NCBI RefSeq assembly: GCF_003151255.1
Contig: NZ_CP029481.1
Coordinates: 3,845,001 to 3,909,000 of the forward strand
Length of the DNA: 64,000 nt
Direction: 5' to 3'
Source: Microvirga sp. 17 mud 1-3
GTDB lineage: Bacteria > Pseudomonadota > Alphaproteobacteria > Rhizobiales > Beijerinckiaceae
The notes below the pieces were generated by a model. That model did no database searches. It saw only the letters and a program-made list of their open reading frames with translations, and was not told the DNA's origin. This document shows positions 24,473-33,468 of this stretch, one piece after another; the stretch's first letter is position 1, and the number at the start of each line of letters is the position of its first letter. A program made the position numbers and the translations under genes.

Positions 24473-24557
24473 GCCCCTGTGGCGGAATTGGTAGACGCGC
24501 TCGACTCAAAATCGAGTTCCGCAAGGAGTGCTGGTTCGATCCCGGCCAGGGGCACCA
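24473..24557 (+). tRNA. tRNA-Leu (anticodon CAA)
   Basis: The acceptor stem GCCCCTG/CAGGGGC, the anticodon stem CTCGA with loop CTCAAAA and partner TCGAG, a long variable arm and the T-arm GGTTCGATCC are all present, and CCA is encoded. The final 16 bases including CCATTT are duplicated at 27434-27449, marking this tRNA as an integration site. Confidence 0.96.
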
Positions 24558-24560
24558 TTT
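24545..24560 (+). repeat. Left attachment repeat in the tRNA-Leu 3' end
   Basis: GCCAGGGGCACCATTT, the end of the tRNA gene plus three T residues, is repeated exactly at 27434-27449 in direct orientation. Flanking bases differ on both sides. It is the crossover core expected of tRNA-targeting tyrosine recombinases. Confidence 0.8.
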
Positions 24561-25335
24561 TGATTTTGTTCAAGAAACTGGCTCACCATGTTGGAGCCTT
24601 TTCTACTTCTAAAGATCTGTCGGCACGAGAGCCGAAATTGTGACGCTTCGCCCTATGCCTACTCTGGCTTGCTAACTAAGCTCAATCGCTCATCCGGCCC
24701 CACGGTGAGGCCTGACGACTCGCGAGAGCGGCGGATCCACAACTGGACGTACTGTCGGCGAGGCTCTTCCTGTAACCGGCGGAATCTCGTTCTCGTTCTT
24801 GTCCTAGGTGCGGCGGCGATGGCCAGTGGCGTTCATCCGCGCGTCTTAGGCGACTTGGGCGGGCGTCTAAAGGTCAGCCCTTCAGACGCACTGCGGACGG
24901 CCTCTCGGCTGACGCCAAACTCACGGACAAACTTCGTATACACGCGCTCGCCCAATACATAGCGAAGGCGAGCATCCAGCATATGCACCACCGTTAACTT
25001 AGCTTTTCCCATCTGCGTGCTGCATCTGAAGGACATAAAGCGAGCATCTACTTGGTTAAGCCACGCTGTCGAGTCAGGCTCCCCTCCGGCAAGCGAGCCT
25101 GAGGAACGATATAATTTCTGAATCGAAATCGCGTGGCTAATCCCGCTCCATTAGTCCTTAGTCGCGCTGCAGGCTCAAGATTCGGCAAAAAGCTTAAGAT
25201 TGCATTGCCGAGAGAGATCTCTACCTATAGCTGCGCCCAGACTAGCAAAAGGCACTACTTTCTCGCCAGCCGTCAGCTTATGGAGTATATGAACAATGTT
25301 ACGCGACGACAACGCTTTCGAGAAAGAACCCCACG
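24561..25335. other. Left arm of the tRNA-Leu insertion, no certain gene
   Basis: The composition drops visibly below that of the chromosome. Only short frames occur, of which 24833-25018 on the minus strand is the most protein-like. No integrase, excisionase or transposase is seen. Confidence 0.5.
24833..25009 (-). CDS. Possible small protein with an HTH-like C-terminal half
   Basis: About 58 residues starting MGKAKLTVVHMLDARLRYVL. The segment KFVREFGVSREAVRSASEG reads like a helix-turn-helix of the type seen in small phage regulators or in the DNA-binding tails of HNH homing endonucleases. A longer start at 25036 is in frame. It lies alone in the left arm of the insertion. It may be a remnant or chance frame; no family is recognised. 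Confidence 0.3.
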   Translation of the reverse strand, partial: GKAKLTVVHMLDARLRYVLGERVYTKFVREFGVSREAVRSASEGLTFRRPPKSPKTRG

Positions 25336-26757
25336 ATGGCTACCATCATTGGCTCACCGACCCTACGCACCCTGCTGGGCACCGATTTTTCCGACCTGAT
25401 GTTCGGCGATACCATCGGCACCCTGACCGTCCGCTATGCTAGCAACAATTGGATCTACGGCTATGGTGGCAACGACCGGATCTACGGCGATGCCAAGACC
25501 ATTACCGGTTTAGGCCGCGGGGGCAATGACAGGATCTATGGCGGCATCGGCAACGATGCCATCTACGGCGACGCACACAATCTCTTGGGCTCCGCCCGCG
25601 GCGGCAACGACTTCATCCGCGGCAACAACGACCAGCGCGACACGATCTATGGCGACGCCTACGTCATAAAGAACTCCGCCCGAGGCGGGACTGACACTAT
25701 CTACGGCGATAATGGCAACGACACCATCAACGGCGACGCCTGGCTCATGCGCGACACCGCCCGCGGTGGCAACGACAAGCTCTATGGCGGCAATGGGCGG
25801 GACACCATCAACGGCGATGCCGTGCGCATGGAAGGCCAGTCCATTGGCGGCAATGACTATCTGAGTGGAGGGGCTCTAGCCGATGAGCTGCGCGGGGATG
25901 CGTATCTCATGGACGGTTATGCCCGCGGCGGCAACGACAGGCTCTACTCCGGTTCCACGATTTTCCCTGGAGACAGACTCTACGGCGATGCCGTCATTAT
26001 GCGTGACCACTCTGCGGGTGGCAATGATCTGGTGGACACCCGTCTGAGCGCCTCCGCTTCAGCCTATGGCGACGCTCGGACGATGAGCGGCTTTGCCCGT
26101 GGCGGCCATGATATCGTTTATGTATCCACTTTGAGCGGCGCGGCGATTGGCGACGCCGACACCATGTCCGACGTCACAGTGGGCGGGAATGACCGGATCT
26201 ATTCAATTAGCGAAGGCAACAGTAACCTCTTCGGTGATGCCCGGCTGATGACAGGGACTGCGGCGGGTGGCAATGATGCCCTCTACGGCGGCGCGAGGGG
26301 CGACACGATGTACGGCGATGCCTTTACAGGCTTCGGTAGCGGCGTCCATGGAGGTAATGATGTCCTATACGGTGGCGCGGGTGGTGACACCTTGTTTGGC
26401 GATTTCGCGAATGGGGGACTGGACTACGGCGACCTAGCCAGGAACCTCCAGAGCATCACGGCTGTGGGCGGCAATGACACCCTGGTGGGTGGAGCGGGCT
26501 ATGACAGGCTCATTGGCGGTGGCGGAGCCGATCTCTTCGTCTTTGCCCAGGGTGATGGCATCGATACGATTGTCGACTTCTCGTCGGCTGAGGGCGACAA
26601 GATTGACTTAAGGGCCTACGGCTTTGCGGGCTTCGCCAACCTCACCATTCAGAACAATTCTGCTGGTGCCGCCGAGATCATGCTGGCGCCCGACGCCAGA
26701 ATCACACTGACCAACATCACCGCCTCGCAGCTTTCGGCATCCATCTTCTATCTCTAA
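25336..26757 (+). CDS. RTX-like calcium-binding protein with 27-residue composite repeats
   Basis: A 473-residue, acidic, Gly/Asn/Asp-rich protein without an N-terminal signal peptide. From about residue 40 to 380 it consists of repeats in which a nine-residue RTX-like turn (GGNGRDTIN type) alternates with an 18-residue unit GDAxxMxxxARGGND. Eleven GDA units are seen and the usual period is 27. Near 395-425 is a canonical block (GGAGYDRLIGGGGADLFVF), followed by a hydrophobic C-terminal domain ending ASQLSASIFYL that fits a type I secretion signal. No secretion genes are nearby. It is the only clear cargo of the tRNA-Leu insertion. Confidence 0.88.
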   Translation: MATIIGSPTLRTLLGTDFSDLMFGDTIGTLTVRYASNNWIYGYGGNDRIYGDAKTITGLGRGGNDRIYGGIGNDAIYGDAHNLLGSARGGNDFIRGNNDQRDTIYGDAYVIKNSARGGTDTIYGDNGNDTINGDAWLMRDTARGGNDKLYGGNGRDTINGDAVRMEGQSIGGNDYLSGGALADELRGDAYLMDGYARGGNDRLYSGSTIFPGDRLYGDAVIMRDHSAGGNDLVDTRLSASASAYGDARTMSGFARGGHDIVYVSTLSGAAIGDADTMSDVTVGGNDRIYSISEGNSNLFGDARLMTGTAAGGNDALYGGARGDTMYGDAFTGFGSGVHGGNDVLYGGAGGDTLFGDFANGGLDYGDLARNLQSITAVGGNDTLVGGAGYDRLIGGGGADLFVFAQGDGIDTIVDFSSAEGDKIDLRAYGFAGFANLTIQNNSAGAAEIMLAPDARITLTNITASQLSASIFYL

Positions 26758-27433
26758 CCTGAACGGACACATCACAGGTCCTGGGTCATGCGCTGCCTGG
26801 CCGGAGCCCTAGATCTCCAGAGCCGGAGCAGGAAGGCACTCGTGATTTCCTCGCGGCGAAAGCCTGCGAGGCGGGCAAGCAGTTCTGGTGTTGCGGCAGA
26901 CAGGTCATATTTGAGCTAGAGCCTAAGCCCAACTACTTTACGCCCCAGGAAGTGACGAGTTTCGCTGTCGCCATCATGTTCCGTAGGTATGTGTGATTTG
27001 AATGCGCAGCGTCGCGCTGCTACAATGGTCAGGCTGTTAACCCTCTTTACTAAATTATGGTGGGTGCGGCTTCTGCCCCGGCGCAGTGCAGCAGCAGATC
27101 GTAGCTTGCTTTGTCAGCGCTGAATGATCTGGGTGTATTCAGAGGTTGAACACTTCAATCTGGATGCAGGCCAAGCATCCAAATCCTCGCGTCGGCACAG
27201 AAGCCGACGACCAAGTTTCAGGAAAGATTGGGTCGATCCATTGAGCCGCGTTTTGGCTAACGTGCTGCAACTTTAGCATCGATATAGGCTGCATTTAGCA
27301 CTAACGACTCTGTAGGTGCCTTTCTGGTATTCTCCGTGAAATACCGGACAGCCCCGGCCAGTGGTAGCTCCTTTCTTAGGATGTCCAAATCCAGATTTTG
27401 CTTGTCTAGGGTGATATACTTCGTTTGAACTCA
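26758..27433. other. Right arm of the tRNA-Leu insertion, no certain gene
   Basis: This is lower-GC DNA with many stops. A 47-codon open stretch on the minus strand just after the RTX gene (about 26780-26925) reads like protein (for example PELLARLAGFRREEIT) but lacks a start and family, so it may be a gene remnant. The rest shows nothing recognisable. Confidence 0.4.
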
Positions 27434-27449
27434 GCCAGGGGCACCATTT
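27434..27449 (+). repeat. Right attachment repeat (copy of tRNA-Leu 3' end)
   Basis: An exact 16-bp direct copy of 24545-24560. It is not part of a second tRNA: no upstream tRNA arms precede it. It marks the right end of the 2.9-kb insertion, after which core-like GC content resumes. Confidence 0.8.
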
Positions 27450-27596
27450 CCCAGGCAAGATCCCTGTTCAAGCCATTCCATGGGCTGTTCCCGGCGGAGC
27501 CAAACCGCCCTCCCCGGCCAGACGATTCGGGATAGTCCGCCTTGCAGCGCCTGAACGGCCGCTCCATGCTCGTGACCGCCGCCGGGAGCGATAATC

Positions 27597-29021
27597 ATGA
27601 GCGAGGGGCATGGGACTGACACGAGCCTTCTGAAGCGTCTGTTCGAGGAAGTGGCGTCTGAGGCCTTTCACTTCCGCAATGGCATCAGAGAGCGTCCGCA
27701 GCGGCCAACTCATCTCTATCCGGACGCCCTAGCGGCTTTTGACGCGCCAGTGCCCGAGACCGGCACACCAGCCGACGATGTGATCCGCGACCTTGTGGAG
27801 CGGGCATCGCCTGGGCTCCATGCCACGACGGGCCCGCGCTTCTTCGGGTGGGTGATCGGGGGCTCTCACCCGGTCGGCGTTGCGGCCGATTGGCTGACCT
27901 CGGCGTGGGGGCAGAATGCCGGCAACCACACCGCGTCCCCTTCAGCCGCTGCGGCCGAGACCATCTCCGCCCGTTGGCTGCTCGATCTGCTCGATCTCCC
28001 CCGGGACGCCTCCGTCGGCTTCGTCACAGGAGCCACGGTCGCAAACTTCGTCTGCCTTGCGGCAGCCCGTGGAGAGGTGCTGCGCCGGATCGGCTGGGAT
28101 GTGGAGCGCGACGGGCTCTTCGGCGCGCCTCCCATTCACGTGCTCATCGGCGACGAGGCGCACACGACCGTCTTTTCGGCTCTCCAGTTTCTCGGGCTCG
28201 GCCACGACCGTGTGGTGCGGATTGCGACGGACGATCAGGGTCGTATGAAGCCTGAGGCGTTCGGCCGGGCTCTGGCCCAGTGCCAGGGACCGACGATCGT
28301 GATCACCCAGGCGGGACAGATCAACACCGGGGCCTTCGACGACCATGCCGGCATCGTGCCGCAAGCCCGTGCTCATGGAGCCTGGATCCATGTGGATGGA
28401 GCCTTCGGCCTATGGGCGCGCGCCTGCCCGGCCCGTGCGCCCCTCGCCAGCCAGATCGACGGGGCAGATTCCTGGGCAACGGACGGGCACAAGTGGCTTC
28501 AGACCCCTTATGACTGCGGATATGCCATCGTTCGCCATGCGGATGCCCACAGGCGGGCCATGACCAGCGCTGCCAGCTATCTGCCTGGAGCAGACGCGGG
28601 CGAGCGCGATCCGTCTCACTATGTCCCCGAGCTATCCCGTCGCGCACGAGGGTTTGCGACCTGGGCCATGCTCCGTCATCTCGGGCGTGACGGGATTGCC
28701 GCCATGGTCGAGAGCCACTGCGCGCTGGCACAGCACATGGCCGAGCGCCTGTCGAAGGAGCCTGGGATCCGGGTCATCAATGATGTGGTGCTCAATCAGG
28801 TGATCGTCCGGTTCGGTGCGGATGAGCCAGACGCTACAGGGGACGATCTGACACTTCAGACCATCCGCCGCATCCAGGATGATGCGATTCTCTTTGCCGG
28901 GGGAGCGAAGTGGAAGGGCATGTGGGTGATGCGACTGTCGGTCATCTCAGGCGCGACGACGATCGCCGATATCGACCGCTCGGCTGACGCGATTGTGGGC
29001 GCGTGGCGCGCCATTCGCTAA
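27597..29021 (+). CDS. PLP-dependent decarboxylase (group II, aromatic amino acid / diaminobutyrate type)
   Basis: A 474-residue fold-type I PLP enzyme. The cofactor lysine is in SWATDGHKWLQTPYDCGYA, with an upstream Asp (HVDGAFGLWAR) and His (GDEAHTTVF) that fit ring stacking and N1 pairing. Overall it resembles aromatic-L-amino-acid and L-2,4-diaminobutyrate decarboxylases, often annotated as aspartate aminotransferase family. The substrate is not assignable. GGAG lies nine bases before the ATG. It begins about 150 bp beyond the right attachment repeat and converges on rppH. Confidence 0.85.
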   Translation: MSEGHGTDTSLLKRLFEEVASEAFHFRNGIRERPQRPTHLYPDALAAFDAPVPETGTPADDVIRDLVERASPGLHATTGPRFFGWVIGGSHPVGVAADWLTSAWGQNAGNHTASPSAAAAETISARWLLDLLDLPRDASVGFVTGATVANFVCLAAARGEVLRRIGWDVERDGLFGAPPIHVLIGDEAHTTVFSALQFLGLGHDRVVRIATDDQGRMKPEAFGRALAQCQGPTIVITQAGQINTGAFDDHAGIVPQARAHGAWIHVDGAFGLWARACPARAPLASQIDGADSWATDGHKWLQTPYDCGYAIVRHADAHRRAMTSAASYLPGADAGERDPSHYVPELSRRARGFATWAMLRHLGRDGIAAMVESHCALAQHMAERLSKEPGIRVINDVVLNQVIVRFGADEPDATGDDLTLQTIRRIQDDAILFAGGAKWKGMWVMRLSVISGATTIADIDRSADAIVGAWRAIR

Positions 29022-29055
29022 AGCATCGAACCCAAAATTCGCGCACACCTCAGGG

Positions 29056-29592
29056 CTATGCACCCGCCGCCTTGAGGTGGCCGAAGACGCCTACGACGTT
29101 CTCGTAGACCGGCCGTTTGAACGGGATGATCAGCTCCGGCAGCCGGCGCATATCCTCCCAGCGCCATTCATCGAATTCCGGCTTGTGACGGCCGCCGCCG
29201 GGGCGATGGATATTGATCTCGCTCTCGTCGCCTTCGAAGCGGAAAGCGAACCACTTCTGGTTCTGGCCCCGGTAGCGGCCGCGCCAGGCACGGCCGGCGA
29301 CCATGGAGGGCAGGTCATAGGAATACCATTGTGGCGCTTCGGCCAGGAGCGTCACGGAGCTCACGCTCGTCTCTTCGTAAAGTTCGCGCAGAGCAGCCTG
29401 AAGGGGCTCCTCGCCAGGGTCGATACCGCCCTGGGGCATTTGCCAGGCATAGCCGTCGGAGACCTGGTCTCCGCCCCCGTCCGACCGGCGGCGACCGATG
29501 AAGACGCGGCCCTGGCGGTTGAGAAGCATGACTCCGACACAGGCACGATAGGGAAGCTCGGTTCTGGCCTGTAATCCTCTGGCGCCTCTCAT
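29056..29592 (-). CDS. rppH: RNA pyrophosphohydrolase (Nudix)
   Basis: A 178-residue Nudix hydrolase that removes pyrophosphate from the 5' end of mRNAs and so starts their decay. The Nudix box is [20 protein letters not shown], followed by T-S where many have T-G. RppH-type features are the N-terminal [20 protein letters not shown] and WQMPQGGI. The ATG at 29592 gives the usual length; nine more codons are open upstream. It is the last gene of the long minus-strand series, beyond the ctpA terminator. Confidence 0.93.
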   Translation of the reverse strand: MRGARGLQARTELPYRACVGVMLLNRQGRVFIGRRRSDGGGDQVSDGYAWQMPQGGIDPGEEPLQAALRELYEETSVSSVTLLAEAPQWYSYDLPSMVAGRAWRGRYRGQNQKWFAFRFEGDESEINIHRPGGGRHKPEFDEWRWEDMRRLPELIIPFKRPVYENVVGVFGHLKAAGA

Positions 29593-29741
29593 CCGACCGT
29601 CACCTCCGCTTGTCCACACCCGGCCCGCATGGCAGCCGACCGATCCTTATGATCGCGCGATGCCTGCCTTCGGTTCCGAAGCACCTGACCAGAGTGCCGT
29701 GACCTATCGTCTTGCACAAGCCTTCCACGCAGCTTCATTGA

Positions 29742-29782
29742 CCCAAAAAGCAAAGAGCCCGGCGGATGACACCGCCGGGCTC
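29742..29782 (-). terminator. Rho-independent terminator after ctpA
   Basis: Read on the minus strand, an 11-bp perfect stem GAGCCCGGCGG/CCGCCGGGCTC with loop TGTCAT is followed by TTTGCTTTTT. It lies 27 bp past the ctpA stop and separates rppH from the upstream genes. Confidence 0.9.
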
Positions 29783-29808
29783 CTGCTCGTTATTCGACAA
29801 ATCACGGA

Positions 29809-31125
29809 TCAGTTCGGAGTCGTGGCCGCATTCGCGGCGCCCTTCTGCACGCCATGAAGGAAATCGTAGGCCGCAATGAGCTGCTTGTCCTTCGCCGGAT
29901 CCGGCGGGATATAGGCCGAGGAGCCGCCGCGCTCTTCCTTGTCGCCACCGTTCTGCAGGTGACCGCGCAGGCCCGCCTCACCCTTGGTCTCGTCCTTGCC
30001 CTTGAGCTCGTCCGGGATGTCCTGCAGGACCTCCTTGTCCGGATCGATGCCCTTGGCCTGGATCGAGCGGCCGGACGGCGTGTAGTAGCGCGCCGTCGTC
30101 AGGCGCACGGCACCGTTGCCGCCGAGCGGGATGATGGTCTGCACGGAGCCCTTGCCGAAGGAGCGGGTCCCGATCACGGTCGCGCGCTTGTGATCCTGGA
30201 GCGCACCGGCGACGATCTCGGACGCGGAGGCGGAGCCGCCGTTCACGAGCACCACCAGCGGCTTACCCTTGGTCAGGTCCCCGCCCTTGGCCGTGAAGCG
30301 CTGGGTATCCTCGGGGTTCCGGCTGCGGGTCGAGACGATCTCGCCCCGGTCGAGGAACGCGTCGGAGACCATGATCGCCTGGTCCAGGAGACCGCCCGGG
30401 TTGTTGCGCAGGTCGATGACGAAGCCCGCGACCTTGTCGGCGCCGATCTCGCTCGTCAGCTTCTCGATGCCGGCGCGCAGGCCCTCATAGGTCTGCTCGT
30501 TGAACTGCGTGATGCGCAGGACACCGATGTCACCCTCGGCGCGGGCGCGCACCGGACGGACCTTGATGGTCTCGCGGGTGAGCTTCACCTCGATGGGGTC
30601 CTTCGCCTCCTTGCGCATGATCTTGAGCGTGACCGAGGAGTTGATCGGGCCGCGCATCTTGTCCACGGCCTGGTTCAGGTTGAGGCCCTGGACCTGCTCG
30701 CCGTTGATCTGCGTGATGACGTCATTGGCCAGGATGCCGGCTCGGGAGGCCGGGGTATCGTCGATGGGAGCCACGACCTTCACGAGGCCGTCCTCCATGG
30801 TGACCTCGATGCCGAGGCCGCCGAACTCGCCGCGGGTCTGGACCTGCATGTCGCGGAAGCTCTTGGCATCCATGTAGCTCGAATGAGGATCGAGGGAGGT
30901 CAGCATGCCGTTGATGGCCGACTCGACCAGCTTCGACTCGTCCGGCTTCTCGACGTAGTCCGTCCGAACCTTCTCGAAAACGTCACCGAAGAGGCTCAGC
31001 TGCCGGTAGGTGTCCGCTGAGGCGGCAATCGCACTCGTCGAAGACAGCAGGCTGGTCTGCGACACCACTGACATGCCGCCGGCGCCAATGACCGCGCCAA
31101 GAATTAAAAGGGACACTTTGCGCAT
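29809..31125 (-). CDS. ctpA: Carboxyl-terminal processing protease (S41 family)
   Basis: A 438-residue periplasmic protease. An N-terminal signal/anchor (about 4-30) precedes a PDZ domain at about 95-180 (GGLGIEV...GLVKVVAPIDDTPA) and the S41 catalytic core, with the nucleophile Ser in NGGSASASEIV and the general-base Lys in SFGKGSVQT. Such proteases trim peptidoglycan hydrolases or other periplasmic proteins. The start at 31125 shares one base with the envC stop (TAATG), a sign of coupling; EnvC and CtpA probably act together on cell-wall cleavage. Confidence 0.95.
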   Translation of the reverse strand: MRKVSLLILGAVIGAGGMSVVSQTSLLSSTSAIAASADTYRQLSLFGDVFEKVRTDYVEKPDESKLVESAINGMLTSLDPHSSYMDAKSFRDMQVQTRGEFGGLGIEVTMEDGLVKVVAPIDDTPASRAGILANDVITQINGEQVQGLNLNQAVDKMRGPINSSVTLKIMRKEAKDPIEVKLTRETIKVRPVRARAEGDIGVLRITQFNEQTYEGLRAGIEKLTSEIGADKVAGFVIDLRNNPGGLLDQAIMVSDAFLDRGEIVSTRSRNPEDTQRFTAKGGDLTKGKPLVVLVNGGSASASEIVAGALQDHKRATVIGTRSFGKGSVQTIIPLGGNGAVRLTTARYYTPSGRSIQAKGIDPDKEVLQDIPDELKGKDETKGEAGLRGHLQNGGDKEERGGSSAYIPPDPAKDKQLIAAYDFLHGVQKGAANAATTPN

Positions 31126-32474
31126 TATCCGCGAACCTTCTCGCCTTGCGATTTCGCCCACCATGGACCGGGGTCGATCGAGTTGCCGTCTTTCCTGAAC
31201 TCTACATAGAGAATCGGATTGTTCTTTTCTATGGCACCGCCGGCCAGAGAAAGGAGAGACGTATCTCCCATCGTGGCAACCGGTTCTCCAGCGAGCACGA
31301 ACTGCCCGACATCGACGTTAATCTGGTCCATTCCGGCCAGGAGTAGATAATACCCCCCGCCCGCATTGATGATCAAGAGTCGCCCATAAGACCGAAACGG
31401 ACCCGCAAAGGCAACCCACCCGTCTGCCGGCGACACGATGGCCGCCTTGGGGCGGGTGGTGATCGAAATGCCGCGCGTCGTTCCGCCGTAGCCGTCCGAG
31501 GCTCCGAACCCCTGGACGACATCTCCGCCGACCGGGCGCGGCAGCAGGCCTTTCGCCTCTGAAAACGGTATTTTCGGGGCCAATCGCGCGGGATCCTGGA
31601 AGGCCGCCTGGGCGAAACGGGCGCGGGCCTCCTTCTCCTGGGCCTCGGCCGCCTTGCGCGCCTCCTCGGCGGCCTTCTGGGCCCCGGTGATCTCCTTCTC
31701 CATCCGGTCGATCAACTCTTTGAGAGTACCGGCCTGACGGGCAAGGTTGGCGGCCTTTTCCTTCTCGGCCCCCATGCTGCGCTCCGCGTCGGCAATGCGC
31801 TTCTGGCGGGCATCGATCAGGGCCGTGAGGCGCTCCTGCTCCCCGTTCAGGGCCTTGAGCTCCGTGCCGAGGGTCGCGCGGTCCGCCGTGATCGCGCCCT
31901 TGAGACGTACCAGCTCGGCAAGATCCGTCGCCAGCGCTTCGGCCTCGTTCCGCAATTCCGGCAGCACCGCCCCGAGCAGGATGGAGGCGCGGACCGCCTC
32001 CAGCATGTCCTCTGGGCGCACGAGCACCGCCGGAGGCGGGCGCCGGCCCATGCGTTGGAGTGCGGCGAAGACCTCGACGATCACGCCCCTGCGCCCCTCC
32101 AGGGAGCGCCGGATGGCCGCTTCGCTCGCCGTGAGCGTCTGCAGCCGCTGCTCCAGCTCGCGAATTCGCTCTTCGGTCGTACGGACCCGGCCTGCCGTGT
32201 CGATCAGGGCCGCGTTGAGCTTCGCCCGGTCGGCCCCAATTTCGGCAACCTCGGCCTCCAGCTTCCGGCGAGCCTCGGCGCTGGCCGCCATCGCGTCTTC
32301 CAGGACCTTCAGGTCCTTTTCCCGCTGGGCCTTCTGCTCCACGGTCTCGGGCGACACTGCCGGAGGGGCAGGCGTCGTCGCCTGCTGGGCCTGCGCGGCC
32401 CCCAGGTTGAGGAATGTCGAACATGCGGCAAGGCCAAGGGCCTTGCGGGAAATGGAAAACCGAATAGGGGCCAT
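31125..32474 (-). CDS. envC: Murein hydrolase activator EnvC-like (degenerate LytM)
   Basis: A 449-residue periplasmic protein: signal peptide (about 1-29, ending AQA), a long coiled coil at about 40-275, and a C-terminal LytM domain at about 320-435. The zinc ligands are lost: the HxxxD position reads GISITT and the HxH position reads LYVEF. It should therefore activate amidases rather than cut itself, as EnvC does in division. It lies between rlmH (3 bp) and ctpA (1-bp overlap), the standard Rhizobiales order. Confidence 0.92.
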   Translation of the reverse strand: MAPIRFSISRKALGLAACSTFLNLGAAQAQQATTPAPPAVSPETVEQKAQREKDLKVLEDAMAASAEARRKLEAEVAEIGADRAKLNAALIDTAGRVRTTEERIRELEQRLQTLTASEAAIRRSLEGRRGVIVEVFAALQRMGRRPPPAVLVRPEDMLEAVRASILLGAVLPELRNEAEALATDLAELVRLKGAITADRATLGTELKALNGEQERLTALIDARQKRIADAERSMGAEKEKAANLARQAGTLKELIDRMEKEITGAQKAAEEARKAAEAQEKEARARFAQAAFQDPARLAPKIPFSEAKGLLPRPVGGDVVQGFGASDGYGGTTRGISITTRPKAAIVSPADGWVAFAGPFRSYGRLLIINAGGGYYLLLAGMDQINVDVGQFVLAGEPVATMGDTSLLSLAGGAIEKNNPILYVEFRKDGNSIDPGPWWAKSQGEKVRG

Positions 32475-32477
32475 CCC

Positions 32478-32972
32478 TCAGGAATCGTCGTGACCGGCCC
32501 GATGATAAGGGTGTCCGGCCATGATTGTCAGGGCCCTATAAAGTTGTTCGGCCACAAGTGCCCGCACGATCTGGTGCGGCATGGTCAGCGCCCCGAAGGA
32601 CACCACCGCCTTGGCTTTCTTGAGAATCGAGGGATCGAGCCCGTCCGGCCCGCCGATGATGCAGGCGATTCCGGCACAGCCCTCGTCCCGCCACTGCCGA
32701 ATGCGGTCCGCGAAGCTCTCGCTCGACGGGCTTTTCCCGCGCTCGTCGAAGGCGATGATGAAAGCCGCCCCGGCCTTGTCCAGGAGCGCGGCAGCCTCCT
32801 CGGCCCGGCGGTCCTCTTCGCGGCGCGCCCGGCTTTCCGGCAGCTCGACCATGTCAAGACCGGCCATGCCGAGGCTGCGGCCCATGGCATCGACCCGCTG
32901 CCTGTAGCGTTCGACCAGCTCCCGCTCAGGGCCGTTCTTGAGACGGCCCACGGCCAGAACGCTCAGTCGCAA
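32478..32972 (-). CDS. rlmH: 23S rRNA (pseudouridine1915-N3)-methyltransferase
   Basis: A 164-residue SPOUT-class methyltransferase that modifies helix 69 of 23S rRNA. The knot motifs are present: FIIAFDERGK, CIIGGPDGLD and the C-terminal LTMPHQIVRALVAEQLYRALTI region ending in HPYHR. Length is usual (about 155-165). It lies 15 bp after rsfS, so two late ribosome-assembly functions are encoded together. Confidence 0.95.
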   Translation of the reverse strand: MRLSVLAVGRLKNGPERELVERYRQRVDAMGRSLGMAGLDMVELPESRARREEDRRAEEAAALLDKAGAAFIIAFDERGKSPSSESFADRIRQWRDEGCAGIACIIGGPDGLDPSILKKAKAVVSFGALTMPHQIVRALVAEQLYRALTIMAGHPYHRAGHDDS

Positions 32973-32987
32973 CGCTCAAGGATCCCG

Positions 32988-33284
32988 TCAGCTCGCCCGG
33001 TCCTGCGGCCGGTCGGCGCCCCACATCTTCTCGAGGTTGTAGAATCCACGAACCTCGGGACGGAAAATGTGAACCAGGATATCGCCGGCATCGATCAGCA
33101 CCCAGTCGCAGGCTGGCAGGCCCTCGACGCGTGCATTCCCGAAGCCCTTGTCCTTGAGATCCTTGACCAGACGATCCGCGATCGCGCCCACGTGACGGTG
33201 GGAACGGCCCGACGTGATGATCATGGTGTCTGCAAGCGAGGTTTTGCCTGCGAGGTCGATTTCGACCGTGTTCTCGGCCTTCAT
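32988..33284 (-). CDS. rsfS: Ribosomal silencing factor RsfS (5' end uncertain)
   Basis: RsfS binds ribosomal protein L14 and blocks subunit joining. The core is clear: DLAGKTSLADTMIITSGRSHRHVGAIA and a WVLIDAGDILVHIF strand. From the ATG at 33284 the protein has 98 residues and lacks the first helix found in homologues. The frame stays open upstream to a TGA at 33413, encoding a plausible helix (DIRAVALASLED), but has no ATG, GTG or TTG. A CTG at 33398 has AAGGG seven bases before it and could start a 136-residue form. Confidence 0.85.
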   Translation of the reverse strand: MKAENTVEIDLAGKTSLADTMIITSGRSHRHVGAIADRLVKDLKDKGFGNARVEGLPACDWVLIDAGDILVHIFRPEVRGFYNLEKMWGADRPQDRAS

Positions 33285-33468
33285 ATCCTCGAGGCTGGCC
33301 AGGGCAACGGCCCGGATGTCCTCATCCTGCGGAGCCTCCGCTCCGGAGAGAGGGGGAAGCGGATTCAGGTCCGCTTCAACAGAAGATAGTCGGTTCAGGT
33401 TCAGACCCTTTCAACCAGCGCCACACAATGCGCCGTGACCCTAAGATAATGTCGAACGGCACCCTTTT

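Noticed and set aside
27273..27458. A 61-codon minus-strand gene across the right attachment repeat
   Set aside because: It overlaps the att repeat, has no ribosome-binding site and resembles no family.
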